Positions 22,954-35,605 of a stretch of 64,000 bases of DNA are shown piece by piece (positions within the stretch are counted from its first letter, which is position 1; each line of letters begins with the position of its first letter). The notes beneath the pieces are model-generated. The model saw only the letters and a program-made list of their open reading frames with translations. It had not been told where the DNA came from and did not search any database. Origin of the DNA: Ganoderma boninense. Lineage: Eukaryota; Basidiomycota; Agaricomycetes; Polyporales; Polyporaceae. Location: NCBI GenBank assembly GCA_002900995.3, contig CM035306.1, positions 3,506,100-3,570,099 of the forward strand, given 5' to 3'. Made by a program: the position numbers and the translations under genes.

Positions 22954-23657
22954 CATCAGAACTTCCGGATTTTCCTTATTAGCCTTAAATAGCGCTTAAA
23001 GGCCCTTATGCAGCCTTATCCGCTGGTCTAAGTCAGTAAGACGCCGGAAATAAGAGCAGGCACAGCCACATCTGGGGTCGAAGACGGACGAGTTGCCGCT
23101 TCAGCAGCTTACCTCTACATGATCCGTTTGGGCTGAAACTTTGGGAACTGATTTCCGTTATGTCTAGAAACATCCATTCAAGATTCTAAGGCAGCCCGAG
23201 ACGAATTGGCAGCATCACAACTCCGGACATTTGGCACTTCGGGGCCTCTAAATGTGGCAAGGCGAAGTGAACCAAATCGCACTGTGAATAACTTTGCACA
23301 CAGAGTTCCATTATGCTTAGAATTTGGTATGCAGCTTTTTGACGATACGGCCGAGCGTATTCCCAAGTTTGGAAGAGATCCGTCAGGTTGCAATTGCACT
23401 GGAGCTTCCGCATTTCTGCTAAGCAAGCGAGATTTGTGGATCAGAGGTCGCTTGCAAGGTCAATATCTCGAGAGGCACCCAGCGCCTCAGGCTCGAACTT
23501 GGTATGCAGCATAATATTGTCGTGTACAACGTCTGTACAAAGTTTTAATGGAATCCGTTGAGAAACGAGTGCACAGTTACCCGCACTTCAACCCCTCAAA
23601 ATGCCGTCCAGATTATAAGGGCGCTAAGTAGGTAAGGAATTTCCGGAACTTCTGATG
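22954..23657. mobile_element. 704-bp element with imperfect terminal inverted repeats
   Basis: The left end reads CATCAGAACTTCCGGA and then TTCCTTA; the right end, on the other strand, reads CATCAGAAGTTCCGGA and then TTCCTTA. TTAGCGC-like and CCCTTAT-like blocks are shared further in, about 40 bp of imperfect inverted repeat in all. The interior is AT-richer than its surroundings, has no coding frame with known domains, and contains a repeated TTGGTATGCAGC at about 23324 and 23501. Only a possible 2-bp TG flanks both ends, so the superfamily is not assigned. It begins 17 bp after the reductase stop codon and may contribute to that transcript's 3' end. Confidence 0.5.
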
Positions 23658-24397
23658 TGTCCCCAGCGCGAGTACTTTCTTTGTGCTCCCGCGTCGTAGT
23701 TTCTTGTTCCTATGGTTGCCGCCATTCTTCCTCGCCGCAAAGACCGTTCTTATGCGTTACGCACTCCACTCCAGTGTAAGGTATCCCTATCGCCACTTAC
23801 GTACCCTTCTCTTGATAACCTTCCTCCCCCCCCCCCCCGTTTTCCTTGTATGCTCCCCTTTTCACGCGCTCCTATCGCAGTCCTCCCTCTCCCTTCCCCA
23901 CCTTGTTTTAACCTACTTGCGACCCCGTACCGGCTACCCCCTTCCAACCGTTGATTATGTGTATCCCTACAGACCTCCATACTTCTAACTAGGCCCGCCA
24001 TTTGGCCTTCTTTGCTTTCCCTTCAGGCTGTCGCTTTATTTAGCCTCTCCTATCGATCTTTGTACCTCCCATACGCGTATGACAGTGGCCAGGTCCGCCC
24101 GGAGGGGCAATGTAGTATAAACCCTGTACTATGTATATTCTGCTTTCATGTGTGCCACGATATTGAAGAGGGTGGTGGCTGCGGGCGTTGAGGCCAACTG
24201 CCCGAACAATGATGGTTACCAAATCGGGAAGCGCACAATTGGTATGGAGTTGGCCCGCGGCCGAGCGACGCGCGCGACCGCAACCGCTTCCTACGTTACG
24301 CCCATTCACGCTCTTTTCTCTCCTTGGCCCCCTTGATTTTGCTTACTGTGTTTCTGCGAAACGCCCCTTGGCTTGCTTGCGACCATTACGGCCCACG
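23658..24397. other. Intergenic, promoter side of PAC1
   Basis: Pyrimidine-rich, with a 12-C run at about 23827-23838. The plus frame 24148-24336 has no motif. This region marks the switch from accessory sequence to dense conserved genes. Confidence 0.4.
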
Positions 24398-26145
24398 ATG
24401 TCTATGCTCTCGGAGCGGCAAAAGGAGGAACTGTATGTGATATTCCGATATCTGCGGTGCTGCCATATCTTCATGCGTCGCACGCGATGAAGTCAGAAGT
24501 CCATCCTCGAGTATTTGCACGCAAACAACTTCACCGATGCATTCAACACGCTCAAAGCCGAGACCGGGGTCGAGTACACCCCCGACCCGAAAGGGAAGTA
24601 TGTCGGACTGTTGGAAAAGAAGTGGACGAGTGTGATTCGATTGCAGAAGAAGGTGCGCCCACAATCCTCCTCGGTCTGTGCCTTTGACCTTCATATCCCC
24701 CCTTTCTGTGCGCGGCACGCCGTGTGTGATTAGATTATGGACTTGGAGAACCGCAACGCCGCGCTTCAAGAAGAGATATCTCTATCGCCGGCCAAACGCG
24801 CTTCCCTGCAGACGGACTGGGTGCCGCGGGCACCCGCTGCGTATGTATTGACAGGCCACCGCAATCAGGTGACCAAGATTGCGTTCCACCCAACATTCAA
24901 CCTGCTCGCGTCGGCGAGTGAGGATGCAACTGTGAAGATTTGGGATTGGGAGACAGGAGAATTCGAGCGGACGCTCAAGGGTCACACCCGCTCCGTGACG
25001 GACGTAGCGTTCGACAGCCGGGGGAATTTGCTTGGTGCGTGGATGTTTCCTCTGCATACGATAAAGGTTCTCCCGCGAGGAGGGTGCTGACACCCTGCGA
25101 AGCAACATGCTCGTCCGATCTATTCATCAAAATCTGGGACGTGCAGAACGAGTGGAAGAATACGAAGACGTTCTCCGGACACGACCACAGCATTTCGTCC
25201 GTGCGATTCATGCCTGGGGACCAGCAGATTGTCAGCGCTAGCAGAGACCGAACAATACGCATATTCGACGTCGCGTCTACGTTAGTAATGCTTACTCTAT
25301 TTCTGCTTTGGGCGTGTATGCTAACCTCTCCACAGCCATCTCGTGCGCACCATCTTAGGCCATTCAGATTGGGTTAGATGGGTGGAACCGTCGGACGATG
25401 GGCGGCTGCTCGCAAGCTGTTCAAATGACCAGGTATGCGCATGGAGGAACGCAGATATGTCCCCGGCGTCGCTTACCTTGGGAATGTTAGACCGCACGGA
25501 TCATCGACCCTCAGAATGGGGAGACGAAGACTGAGCTCAGGGGTCATGAACACACGGTTGAGGTTGTCGCCTTCGCGCCTTTAGCTGCTTACGCTGCGAT
25601 CCGAGAGCTCGCCGGAATTCCTGTAAGTGACGAACACATGTACACGCCTCCTGTCCATGAGTTGACAGATTGCACCACAGAATACAGAACGATCGAAGCG
25701 ACCTGGCGCGTACCTGGCCACGGGTTCAAGGGACAAGACCATCAAGCTGTGGGACACCCAGAGTGGTCAAATGCTCCGGAATCTGGTACGTTTCGTGTGC
25801 TCTCCTTCCTGATGTCACTCGCTGACGGGGTGGTAATGTTGGCAGGCCGGTCACGACAACTGGGTACGCGCCCTCGTCTTCCATCCGACAGGAAAGTTCC
25901 TCCTTTCTGCGTCGGACGATTACACAATACGCGTTTGGGAGCTCGCCACGGGACGGTGCGTCAAGACGGTGCAGGCGCACGGACACTTCGTCACCTGTCT
26001 GGCATGGGGCCGCCAAGCACCGTCGCAGAGCGGCGACGCAGCAAAGACAAACGGTGCGGGCGACGGGCACCAAGAGGTGGAAAAGTTCGTGAACGTCGTT
26101 GCGTCCGGGAGCGTCGACCAGACGATCAAGGTCTGGCTGCCTTGA
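24398..26145 (+). CDS. PAC1: LIS1/NudF dynein regulator
   Basis: WD40 regulator of cytoplasmic dynein, needed for nuclear migration and hyphal growth. Exon 1 is 24398-24433 ([12 protein letters not shown]). Intron 24434-24492 leads into [16 protein letters not shown], the LisH dimerisation motif, followed by a coiled coil ([19 protein letters not shown], after a second intron) and seven WD40 repeats. Recognisable blades are [76 protein letters not shown] and the last blade ending IKVWLP and stop. Several short introns interrupt the repeats (one near 25035-25110). The length of about 430 aa matches the family. Confidence 0.93.
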
Positions 26146-27718
26146 TTTTCCGTGCTGGCATGGACCACTCGATCTCGTGCATATGGAACCATGAACTCGA
26201 TGTTACTGATAGATGGCGCATATGTCTGTGGCCTCTCAGGACTTTTCGGTGAGTAGTACTATAGCAGGCCGACACAGCGTTTCCCCGGTGGCTGATGCAT
26301 TATCATTCCCGGTCTTTTCCCGGATATCCGTTGTCCATCGAAATGACTTCTGTCAGCACTCGCACAATGTCTTGCTATTCGATCAAGTACGTCCCGTCTC
26401 CTCCATTTCATTATCTGTGTTTGCTGATAATGTTGTCTCCGTCTCCGCTATCCCGTGCTCTTATGGCGCATTCCCTTTTCCTTCCCCCGGATGGCATCCA
26501 GTACTGTTACCCTCCTTCCGACACGCATACCCCCTATACAACGTCTAGGTATCACCAACGCTACTTGTACAATTTATTCTTTAACAGGGCGTGTCGCTGC
26601 TCATTGACCCAATCGAATCCTTGTTCAAAATATTGCCCGTTCATTTCACTCAATATTCGTTTCTGAAGGTTAGCCAGCTGTGAAAACATGACAACCATGG
26701 AATATCGGAAAGAACTGCGTGGGAGTCTCCGGGGTCCCGATGGGGAAAGAGGAAGGTAAGGTTTCGGACGGCGCCGGAGTGGCCGCAGTAAGCCGCAGTA
26801 AGTTCGCAATTTGATGTTGCGAGGACGCCGGTTTTGACCTCTGTCCCTTGCAGTCCACGGCGACGAAAGTCATTCCGATGACGCTCCCCGTGAGTTGGTC
26901 GGCGGCCACTGCAGGCTGCGGTATTCCTATCTCCACCTTCCTGCGGCTTGGTTCTACCGAGGAGCTCGCGATTGGTAAGATCACGACTCGGACCGCGTGG
27001 GTCTTACATTTTCTGAGCACCGGCTGAACACTGTTCTTTCAGTCACTGTCACTCCCAATTTTCCATCTCGACCTTGTTCGTAGATGTAACAAAAACATCA
27101 TGATTGGTACGCACGCGGGTGGGACCCTACCCTCGCTGGGTTGCCATCCCGCCAATGGCCTCAAGTTGGTCAACGATCTATGTGGACAAGGCAAGATAGA
27201 AGGCGGTTGGAAGGATTACTTCTCCATCTGGATCCCAAGACGTTCATCTGCGGATTATCAAGTCTTCTGAAGGATAAAAACGCGGCTCACATGGCCGAGG
27301 ATCACGTCAGCTCATGATAGCAGGCTCGAATTTCGTTTACACCTGTTCCTTAAACCGCCGTTATTCGCCGCCGGAGAGGATCAAGAACACCGGGGCGTTT
27401 CCTTCCACATGGGTTCGCATGGGCGGTGGCAGCATGGGACGCTGTGCCATGCTCATATCTTGCTCACATCCGTTTCATAGTCCAGGCGCTAACCGTCGCC
27501 AGCGCCGATAACGCTCTCTCGGCAGAACCTCCACGATAACGTCCTCTTTGAAGCCTTCTCTGTCGGTCCCACGCGCCGTTGCACCATGGCCAGTGTTCTT
27601 GGCGTGCCCCTGGCGTCTCTCCATGTATTCGAACTAGTATATATTCCCTTTGGCCTTCTCACGAGTCGCCAGGGCCCTCCCTCCAGTCGTTTCCATCCTG
27701 CAGGACTCGTCCAAGATC
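26146..27718. other. Stretch without a confident gene
   Basis: The plus strand shows splice-like signals: TTGCAG before 26854, GTAAGA at about 26976 and TTCTTTCAG at about 27042. They enclose an open exon (STATKVIPMTLPVSWSAAT) that could belong to a small gene, but no start or homology is visible. A 56-codon frame begins at ATG 27101. Neither is strong enough to call. Confidence 0.3.
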
Positions 27719-30700
27719 ATGGAGAAATCGGAAGACAAGCACTCCAACTCTGATATTTCCATCGAGAAGAAGGACCTCGATGGTGTCGAGGTGACCGACG
27801 ATGCCATCATGGCAAAGGAGGTCGAGGAATTCGAGGAGCGGCTTCAGAACGACGAAGCTGCCGAAGAAGAATACCTCGTTGAGGAAGCGTACGAAGTCGC
27901 TCTCAAGGTTCGTCATGCAGTCGCCCCCCTCTTCCCCCGCCCCCGTTAATTCTCTGCTCTCATGCCTTACATTACTAGGTTTTGTCCACTCGAGATGAAC
28001 CTGAACTTGAAGCCGTCACCTTCCGCACGATCTTCCTTGGTCTGGGCTTCTCGGCCTTCGGAGCGTGAGTACTTCTACCTCCCCCCCCCCTCATGTGCAT
28101 GGGATCACAACGTCGCCTTCCAGGGTATTGGCCCAAATATACTACTTCAAGCCCCAGACGTTGCTTGTGTCCCAGCTGTTCCTGCTGGTATTGTCGTACT
28201 GGTTTGGTGGTGCGATGGCAATACTACTTCCGTCTCGCGGCCTTTTCCGTTGGATCAACCCTGGGCCATTCAACAGTGAGTTGTATCCTGGGGCGCTTCT
28301 GTAATGCATCGTATCTCACGGATGGTTAGTCAAGGAGCACGCTGCGATCATTATCATGGCTTCCTCGGCTGCTGTCTCGGCCACCGCCATTCAAGTCATC
28401 TCCGTTCAGGACTGTGAGTACATCCATTCGTTAATGCAGCACTGAGCTGACGCGTTCTACCAGTGTACTACAACAAGAAGCTAGTAAGACATGTCGTCTT
28501 CTTCTTGCAATGTTTGCCATCGTTGATCCAATACATCTCCAGAATGCTGGCTTGGCGATCTTCACCTTGATCGGATCTCAGCTGCTCGGTTACGGGTACG
28601 CCGGTCTGCTACAAGACTTGCTCGTAAAGCCTACGAAGTGTTTCTGGCCCACCACGAGTATGTATTTTGCCTCTGCAATGCAACTTTGTTCTTATCGATG
28701 TTGCAGTCTCCACTGCCAATCTCTTCCAGGCATTGCACTACGACAACCAGATGACCTCGAAGCGTGTCCGCCTCTTCTGGACTATCTTCGTCGTCATGTT
28801 CTTCTGGGAGATCATCCCCCAATGTGAGTGGACTGTACCCCGCCTTGAGTACCTGATCTAGTCAAAGCTGACGGTTGCCTCTCACAGGGATCTTCCCCCT
28901 GCTCACGGGAGTGTCGATTTTCTGTTTGGCCAATCACACCAGCCCTGTGTTCCGCAACATCTTCGGTGGTGCAAGCAATAACGAGGGAATGGGTCTGCTC
29001 TCGTGGTGTTTCGACTGGAACCTTATCGGCAGTGACTGCTTGTTCAACCCCCTTTGGCTCCAGGTCAATCAGGACATCGGTATCTGCCTCACCTACATTT
29101 TGATGGCTGGTGTCTACTACGGTAACATCTGGCGTGCTAAGGATTTCCCTTTCATGAGCCAGGCGATCTTCGTGCGTGTTTTCAGTTTTTAACAGAAATC
29201 GTCTCTTAACGCTGCGTTTAGGCGGAGGATGGTAGTCAATACAACCAGACTGCACTCCTTACGAACGGCAAGTTCGACCCCGTGAAGTATGCTGAGCTCG
29301 GCGTAAGTCGCATCCATCTTTCAGAATGCTGTCTTTTTTTAACGCTATGGTCATAGCCTGCGTTCTTCTCCGCTACCAACGCGCTCTACTTCATCACGTC
29401 GAATCTATCCCTAGGTGCCACGTTTACTCATGTTCTCTTCTGGCACTGGCGAGATATTAAGCCGTTCCTCAAAACGTTCAACCCTTGGAACAAGGAGGCC
29501 TACGTCGTCCACGACCCGCATTTTGAGAAGATGAAGGTCTACAAGCCGATCCCCCGCTGGTGGTACTTTATTCTGTTGGCGGGCGCGTACGCGATCGCAC
29601 AGGCGACCAACTATGGGGGCCACTCTGGTCTGCCGTGGTGGGCGTTGACCGTCATCCTGGTCATCTCGTTCATCTTGTCGCTCCTCTTCTCCACGCTCGC
29701 GGCGACAATCGGGTTCAGGGAGTTCAGCACGTCTGCGAACGGCTTCTACCAGATGATCACCGCCTATCTCGTACCAGGGGATCCTATCGCGAACATGTAC
29801 GGAGCGCTATACGGCCAGCACCCGCAGGGGCAGTGTATTCTCATGCTCGGCGACTTGAAGCTCGGCCAGTACGTCAAGCTCGCGCCGCGCGTCACGTTCA
29901 CGATGCAGATCTTCGGCACCGTGGTTGGTGCCATCCTCAATTGTATGTGTTGCTCTGTCTCCACTGTCTTTCAGGCTCTCACTCCATGCCGCCGCCAGAC
30001 GTCACGATGGTCTCCATCATCGACGCCAACCGTGCCGCGCTCCTGTCAATTTCTGGCACTCGTCTTTGGTCTGGCCAAAACGCGCAGTCTTTCAATAGTA
30101 CGTCACGGCAGACATGTGCTAGAAATTCGGCTCTGACCACCTCGGACAGCTAACGGCATCTCGTGGGGCGGCCTTGCGCCCGAGATGTTCGGTAGGCATG
30201 GCGTGTATCACATGGTGCCCATCAGTCTGGCCATCGGTGTCTTCCTCCCCCTGCCTTTCATCCTTGGTGTAAGTGCCCTGCATGACAAGGACTGTGTCCG
30301 TAGCGTCCCATGCTGACGGAGCACATTCTACGTAGTGGTACATCTGGCCCAAGGCTGGCTTCGAGAACTTCAGCACTCCGATCATCCTGCAATACTCGGC
30401 GTACTTGTCCGTCGGCATCAACACCTCCGTCAACCCCGCTATGGCCATCGGCATCTTCTCCCAGTGGTGGGTCCGCACGCGCTACCCGCGCTGGTTCACG
30501 AAGTACAAGTGCGTCTCGCCCTCTGTCACTGTGCGACGTCGGAACCGAGTGTGCTGACCGCCTTTGATAGCTACATCGTCGCTGCGGCGCTCGACGGTGG
30601 CACCCAAGTCATTTCGTTCATCCTCAACTTCGCGGTGTTCGGTGCCTCTGGCAATCCGCACAACTTCCCCGAATGGTGGGGCAATGGTATGCCTATCCCC

Positions 30701-30801
30701 CCTACCCTGTCTTTACCGTGGGCCTGGGCTGACATGATATTGTTCGCCCATCTGCAGACTTAAACTTATCCGCAGACCGCTGCTTGCTTCCTGACAACTG
30801 A
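27719..30801 (+). CDS. Oligopeptide transporter (OPT family)
   Basis: Proton-coupled oligopeptide transporter of the plasma membrane. The N-terminal cytosolic part is acidic (KEVEEFEERLQNDEAAEEE) and is followed by about a dozen hydrophobic segments. Family landmarks are the NPG motif in RWINPGPFNIKEHAA (formed across an intron), ANLFQALHYDNQ, ISATANAL-like FFSATNALYFITSN, YKPIPRWWYFILLAG, GFREFSTSANGFYQMITAYL, QTFKTLGQY-like GDLKLGQYVKLAPRVTF, NGISWGGLAPEMFG and a C-terminal WWGN before a short Cys-containing tail. At least ten short introns split the gene. The stop at 30801 follows a splice in the WWGN region. Substrates could be tetra- or pentapeptides or glutathione; sequence alone does not tell. 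Confidence 0.92.
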
Positions 30802-30937
30802 TTTATGTCGTTCACCTCTCGGCGCAGGCTTCAACTGTAGATTGTATGTACACAGTACTGTACTGATAAAGCCCCGACCGTTCATTCGCTGCTCTCGTCT
30901 GGCTTACACGGCTCCCTTCATTTCGCCTTCGTCGACC

Positions 30938-31191
30938 ATGCGTGCGTTGATAAGTATGGTGGGACTTGCGGCGATAAGTGCTATGTGGAGCGTGAAGGCC
31001 ACGCCTGGCTGGCGGAGCGGCATGACGACGGCGAGTGAAGATTCTATACAGTAAGTAAGTTTCTCCCGCAAGGGGCTCAAGGACGATAAGAAAGTAGTTC
31101 GATCAACGCGGGCGTCGTTTGTGATCCGGTCTTTGGTTCAACTGTTTGCACTGCATCCGCTCATGCACGGCGACCCCTGTCGCGGCCTTGA
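30938..31191 (+). CDS. Candidate small secreted protein
   Basis: Exon 30938-31050 encodes MRALISMVGLAAISAMWSVKA, a plausible signal peptide with a cleavage site after VKA. A GTAAGT...AAAGTAG intron (31051-31097) leads to an exon encoding INAGVVCDPVFGSTVCTAS and a stop at 31191, about 68 aa in all with two cysteines. It sits between the 3' ends of the transporter and creC. Small secreted proteins of this kind are common in Agaricomycetes, but there is no homology evidence, and the frame could be chance. Confidence 0.35.
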
Positions 31192-31364
31192 AAATTCAGA
31201 TCTTCGGCTACTAAGGTGGATCTGTAGGACCCGGGACACTCCTATGAAACGACCACCTCGCGAGACCACGTTTCTCTCCCACGGCAGGGGAGGCATGGTT
31301 GTAATATACAAGGCATCACAACAGAGGAAAACAACTAGGCGCTCTACCCTACACCATCTACAAA

Positions 31365-33670
31365 TCAACCGATAGTGTCCGTTCGCCGCAATGCGCTGTG
31401 TGTCCGTAAGTGACGAGGCTGGACGGCTAGAGGCCTAATCCAGAACTTTATCTGCCCCAACTTAGTGGCAGTCAGCAGCCCTTTGGGGAGGAAGGCGATG
31501 TCCGTGAACATCTCGTTGCCGATATGTTTGACCTAGCGGATGGCGGCCATGTTTGTAAGTGAAGAGCACGCCGCATGATAAGGGAGTACGCACCACGACG
31601 GGCTGGACGACCGCGACCTCGTTCCGCGACGGCGCAGGATGGTATCTCGGGAGCGGGGACTCACCGCCTGGTGTTCCTGAGGGCGGGAGATATAGAGTGG
31701 ACTCCCCTCGCCGGCGCAGCGCCAGCGAGATTGAGGACGTCATTGACATGCGCTGTTGATGTGCAAGCTGCGGATACGGCAATAAGTATCCTGCTCGGAG
31801 AAACCAACGTGCCTTGGAGACTCACATGTAATTTCGGCCTGTGCAATGCGCCGCTAGAGAAGTCCCACTAAGGAGATAATTTGAGCTAACTAACATTCGG
31901 GAGCGGTACCGGCTGACGCGTACCAGGATAAACTTGTTATCTTCTCCTATACTGCCGAAGCGGTACGTCCGACCATCACAGCGTATTTCGTCAAAAGCGA
32001 CGCCGGCGACGAAGGAGGAATGTCCCTGGCACCTGGCAATTACCCTCTGTTCCCAGGGGGAGAATATCGTAACAAGGTCGTCCTGGCCCCCGGTCTGGAA
32101 AATGTTGCCATGAGGCACATACGGAATGCGAAGTGGGTCGGACTCACCAAGATGAAACGGCCATCTGGTGACCACGAGACACATGTAAATGCCCCAAAGT
32201 ACGATGCGTAGCAATCCACTAGCCTGAGAAAATGTAAGCCAGCCAAACTCCACAGACACCGTGGAAGTGCCATACTGTTCTGCGACGGTGTCGATCACTC
32301 TGAGACAACCATCCTCCGAGATGGCGGCAAGGAATTTGGCATCTGGTGAAAATACAAAGTCTCCAGACCCGAGTCAGACAGGCCTTGTAAATGCAGTCCG
32401 AAGTCCTCACCGACGATGCTTCTACGCGAAACCCTCCAGTGGCTAACCGGATTCTTCGCTGTCTTCTCCTTGTCGGGTTTAGCACCAACGGGTACAGGAC
32501 CACCCATGGTGACCGGATGCCATGGAGGCATGGTCACGAATATTGAGTCGAGGGGATTCCATTCCCCCTGCGAGTCGCTGGAGGAGGAACCATCGAGTGG
32601 CGAAACGGCTTGTGGACTCGTTCCCGGCTCTTGTGGAGTAAACGCGCCGTCTTCTCGCTCCTTGTCATAAACGATGATGGTGCCGTCCGCATGGGAGACG
32701 AGGAACAGGTTCGGCGAGTCAGGAACCCAGCGTATCGCCGTGCATGCTGCGCTGCATATACGACCCTGAGCACCGATGACGGTCAGTTCCCATTTGGATC
32801 AGAGTACTGCGCGTGGTCCCATGCTTACCTGCTTGTTGAAGCGCCCATAACGAGAAGTTGTCGGGTCTGTGGACGCGTGTGAGTGCCAATGGCGGGTTCG
32901 TCGAAGAATGGGCTCACCCAACCACAGTATATCTCCCGTGTGGAACCCAATGATGATGTCCAACCGCTCGGAAGACACTGTGGCAAGATTCGCGTCATGG
33001 CAAGTTGGGTACGCAGAGAAATATATTCGCGCGAGGGGTTCCTGAACGAGGCATTTCATACATGCAGCGAGAATGGAAGGACCTAGGGGTGAACACATAC
33101 CTTGATCTTCGTACCCGCCTCTGTCCATACAAACGTCTTCGCTGAGTTGTAGAACATGAACGTGGTCTCCCCTTGCTTCGACTGCAGGAACTTGTTCAGG
33201 TTGTCCGAGTTCTGCAGTCGGGTGATGAACGTCGACGAGGTCGTCCGCATGTTGTGCTTCGGGCGCGGGGCCGTCTTTCTCCTCCCCAGCCCGCCGGGGA
33301 GTTGCGCGAACGGCGTGCTGGGCTGTTCATGGGGGGCGGAACTAGAGTCGGGAGCGGGCGTACTAGACGCGTCTGGAGAGCCGTCGTCCGGATCGTCGCT
33401 GCTGGACACGCTCAGCCCGTCCTCGCGGTCCTTTGCCAGCACCTTCTCCTTCTTGCCCTCCTTCTCCCGGTTCCCTGAGAGCAGCTGTGAGAGTCCTGCG
33501 GGCGTGTTGGTGGGCTTCGTGGCGTGGAAGCGGACCGAGACAGTGGAGACTTTTGTGGGATAGAGGATGGGGGCGGCGGAGACGGTGTGCTGGGCGAGCG
33601 GGGCGGGCTTGTGCTCTTCGGTGATGGAGTACACGCCCTCCGGGGCGACGAAGGTCAACTCAGTCTCCAT
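31365..33670 (-). CDS. creC: CreC-type WD40 protein of carbon catabolite repression
   Basis: WD40 partner of the CreB deubiquitinase in fungal carbon catabolite repression (WDR20 family). The N-terminal part is variable and Ser/Pro-rich; the conserved part begins with TRLQNSDNLNKFLQSKQG and FMFYNSAKTFVWTEAGTK. The WD repeats follow: RIYFSAYPTCHDANL-like, IIIGFHTGDILWLEP, LFLVSHADGTIIVYDKE, then DAKFLAAISEDGCLRVID, YFGAFTCVSWSPDGRFI, ARCQGHSSFVAGVAFD and FGSIGEDNKFIL spliced to WDFSSGALHRPK. The last blade reads HIGNEMFTDIAFLPKGLLT and IKFWIRP before the stop at 31365. Introns are short and canonical. The gene is divergent from the keto acid dehydrogenase gene with 185 bp between starts. Confidence 0.9.
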
Positions 33671-33855
33671 CGTTCATCGTCGTGGGCGTGAGAGGACGAG
33701 TTTGTGAGACAGTCGGGAGTCCGATGGTGGCGGCGGGATGAGGTTTCGAGTGCATGGTCCGGAGGGCGTTGGGTGCCTAACGGGCGCATGACCCCACGGA
33801 TCTTGCATCCGTTCACCCCCAAAGCTCCCCTTCAACTTGTCCTCCGACCTCGACC
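33671..33855. promoter_or_regulatory. Divergent promoter, creC and BCKDHB
   Basis: 185 bp between two start codons facing away from each other. No specific binding site is identified. Confidence 0.5.
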
Positions 33856-35605
33856 ATGTTATCCCCCCGACTACCTATGCTTCGTGTTCTGAGGACTTTT
33901 CCGAAGCTCCAGGTACGTGTCCGTCGTAGGACATAGGCTCAACGACGTTATCTGACGTTCGCGGAACAGCATACAAGCCGCCGGTGGGTAAGCACCGAGG
34001 CACCTCCGGCTGGAGGCCATTCGAGTGTTATTGGTTCCTCGTCCTTACTCAAGCCTACGCGTGACGTCGCGCTCCGGACGCAAGGGCTGCAATGGGTGGA
34101 CCTGGTCGACTCGGACCCGTCGCGGGACATGGTAGGACGCGAGACGCGGAAGATGAATATGTATCAGGCTGTTCGAGACGCGCTCAGGTACGCCAACACC
34201 ATGCATCTCGTCCACCATCTCTCGCGCCCCTGAACCTTGGCCATTCGCTATCTCTCCAGCATTGCACTTAGCAAGGACGACACTGCAGTCATCTTTGGCG
34301 AGGATGTTGCCTTCGGCGGTGTCTTCAGATGCACCATGGTGAGTGGCTTACCTTCCCGAGCTCTTGCCGGCTTCCATCCGACCCCGCATGCGGGGTACGG
34401 CTAATTCATAAAGCAATAACACTGAAGCCATGTGACGGAACAGGGCCTCGCAGAAGAGTTCGGTATGTCGCGCGCATGACAATTACGCGATGTGTCTGAT
34501 TCAAGGTCGTAGGGCGAGAACGCGTCTTCAACACTCCGCTGACGGAGCAGGGTATAGCAGGCTTCGGGATCGGCTATGCTGCAATGGGTCATACGGCAAT
34601 TGCTGAAATACAGTTCGCCGACTACATCTTCCCTGCTTTCGACCAGGTATGTCGCTTCCATTTTGTCTGTCAATATGCATTACAAGCCTTCCATAGATTG
34701 TGAACGAAGCAGCGAAATATCGCTTCCGTAGCAGCGGGAACTTCAGTGCCGGAAAGTTGACGATTCGCTGCCCGTCAATGGCAGTCGGCCATGGTGGGCA
34801 TTATCATTCTCAAAGTCCTGAGGGTTACTTTATGGGAGCTGCTGGCCTAAAGGTACGTTAGACATTAGCTATTCTCGCGACTCGCAGGCTGACATGCTTC
34901 TTTGGAGATTGTTATACCCAGATCCCCGATACAGGCGAAGGGTCTCTTGCTCAGCTCGATCCGAGAACCCAACCCCGTCATTTTCATGGAACCCAAAATT
35001 TTATACCGGTCTGCTGGTAAGTGTGGTGGTTTACATGAAGTTTCGAATACGGAGACTTACGCCCGTTTTCAGTGGAGCAGGTTCCTGTCGATGACTATGA
35101 GATACCCCTTGGGAAGGCAGAGGTTCTAAGACGCGGTTCGGATCTGACGGTTGTTTCTTGGGGGACACCCATATACAGCTGCGAGTCTGCACTCGAGCTC
35201 CTAGCCAAGCCTCCACCGTCAATCTCGCAACACGTCCCTGAGTCGTTACGTTCCGCGAAAGTCGAGCTCATTGACCTGCGAACTATCATGCCATGGGACG
35301 TCGAAACAGTCGTCGAGAGCGTTCAACGGACTGGTCGACTAGTTGTCGTGCACGAGGCTGGTCGTATCGGCGGCGTGGGGGCTGAGATCGGGGCTGAGAT
35401 CCAGAAGAAGTGCTTCCTCAAGCTGAATGCGCCCGTGAAGCTGGTCACTGGCTGGGAGTAAGCCTATTTCTGCTTGCATTCGGCGAGAAGCTACTGACGC
35501 TTTGCGGATCACCTCAGCATGCCAGTCCCGATGCAGTATGAGAAGTTCTATATTCCGGACAACATTCGTATCATGGACGCTGTAGTGGAGACCCTTACAT
35601 ACTGA
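33856..35605 (+). CDS. BCKDHB: Branched-chain 2-oxoacid dehydrogenase E1 beta subunit
   Basis: Beta subunit of the mitochondrial thiamine-diphosphate E1 of the branched-chain keto acid dehydrogenase complex, in valine, leucine and isoleucine breakdown. The N terminus ([17 protein letters not shown]) is basic and hydroxylated like a mitochondrial presequence. Family segments are [115 protein letters not shown] and [18 protein letters not shown], ending [18 protein letters not shown]. The stop at 35605 follows LTY. Length and motifs match the family; the GEDV glutamate that contacts the cofactor is present. Confidence 0.94.

Noticed and set aside
23820..23840. Poly-C run as a regulatory or structural element
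   Set aside because: Similar C runs occur at about 2755 and 28080, inside introns or spacers; probably simple-sequence expansion.
26670..27020. Minus-strand 116-codon frame
   Set aside because: The plus strand shows splice-like borders over the same segment and neither reading has a motif, so no gene is called.
31559..31759. Plus-strand frame with protein-like sequence
   Set aside because: It lies opposite the last exons of creC, whose WD40 motifs are clear on the minus strand; treated as a shadow.
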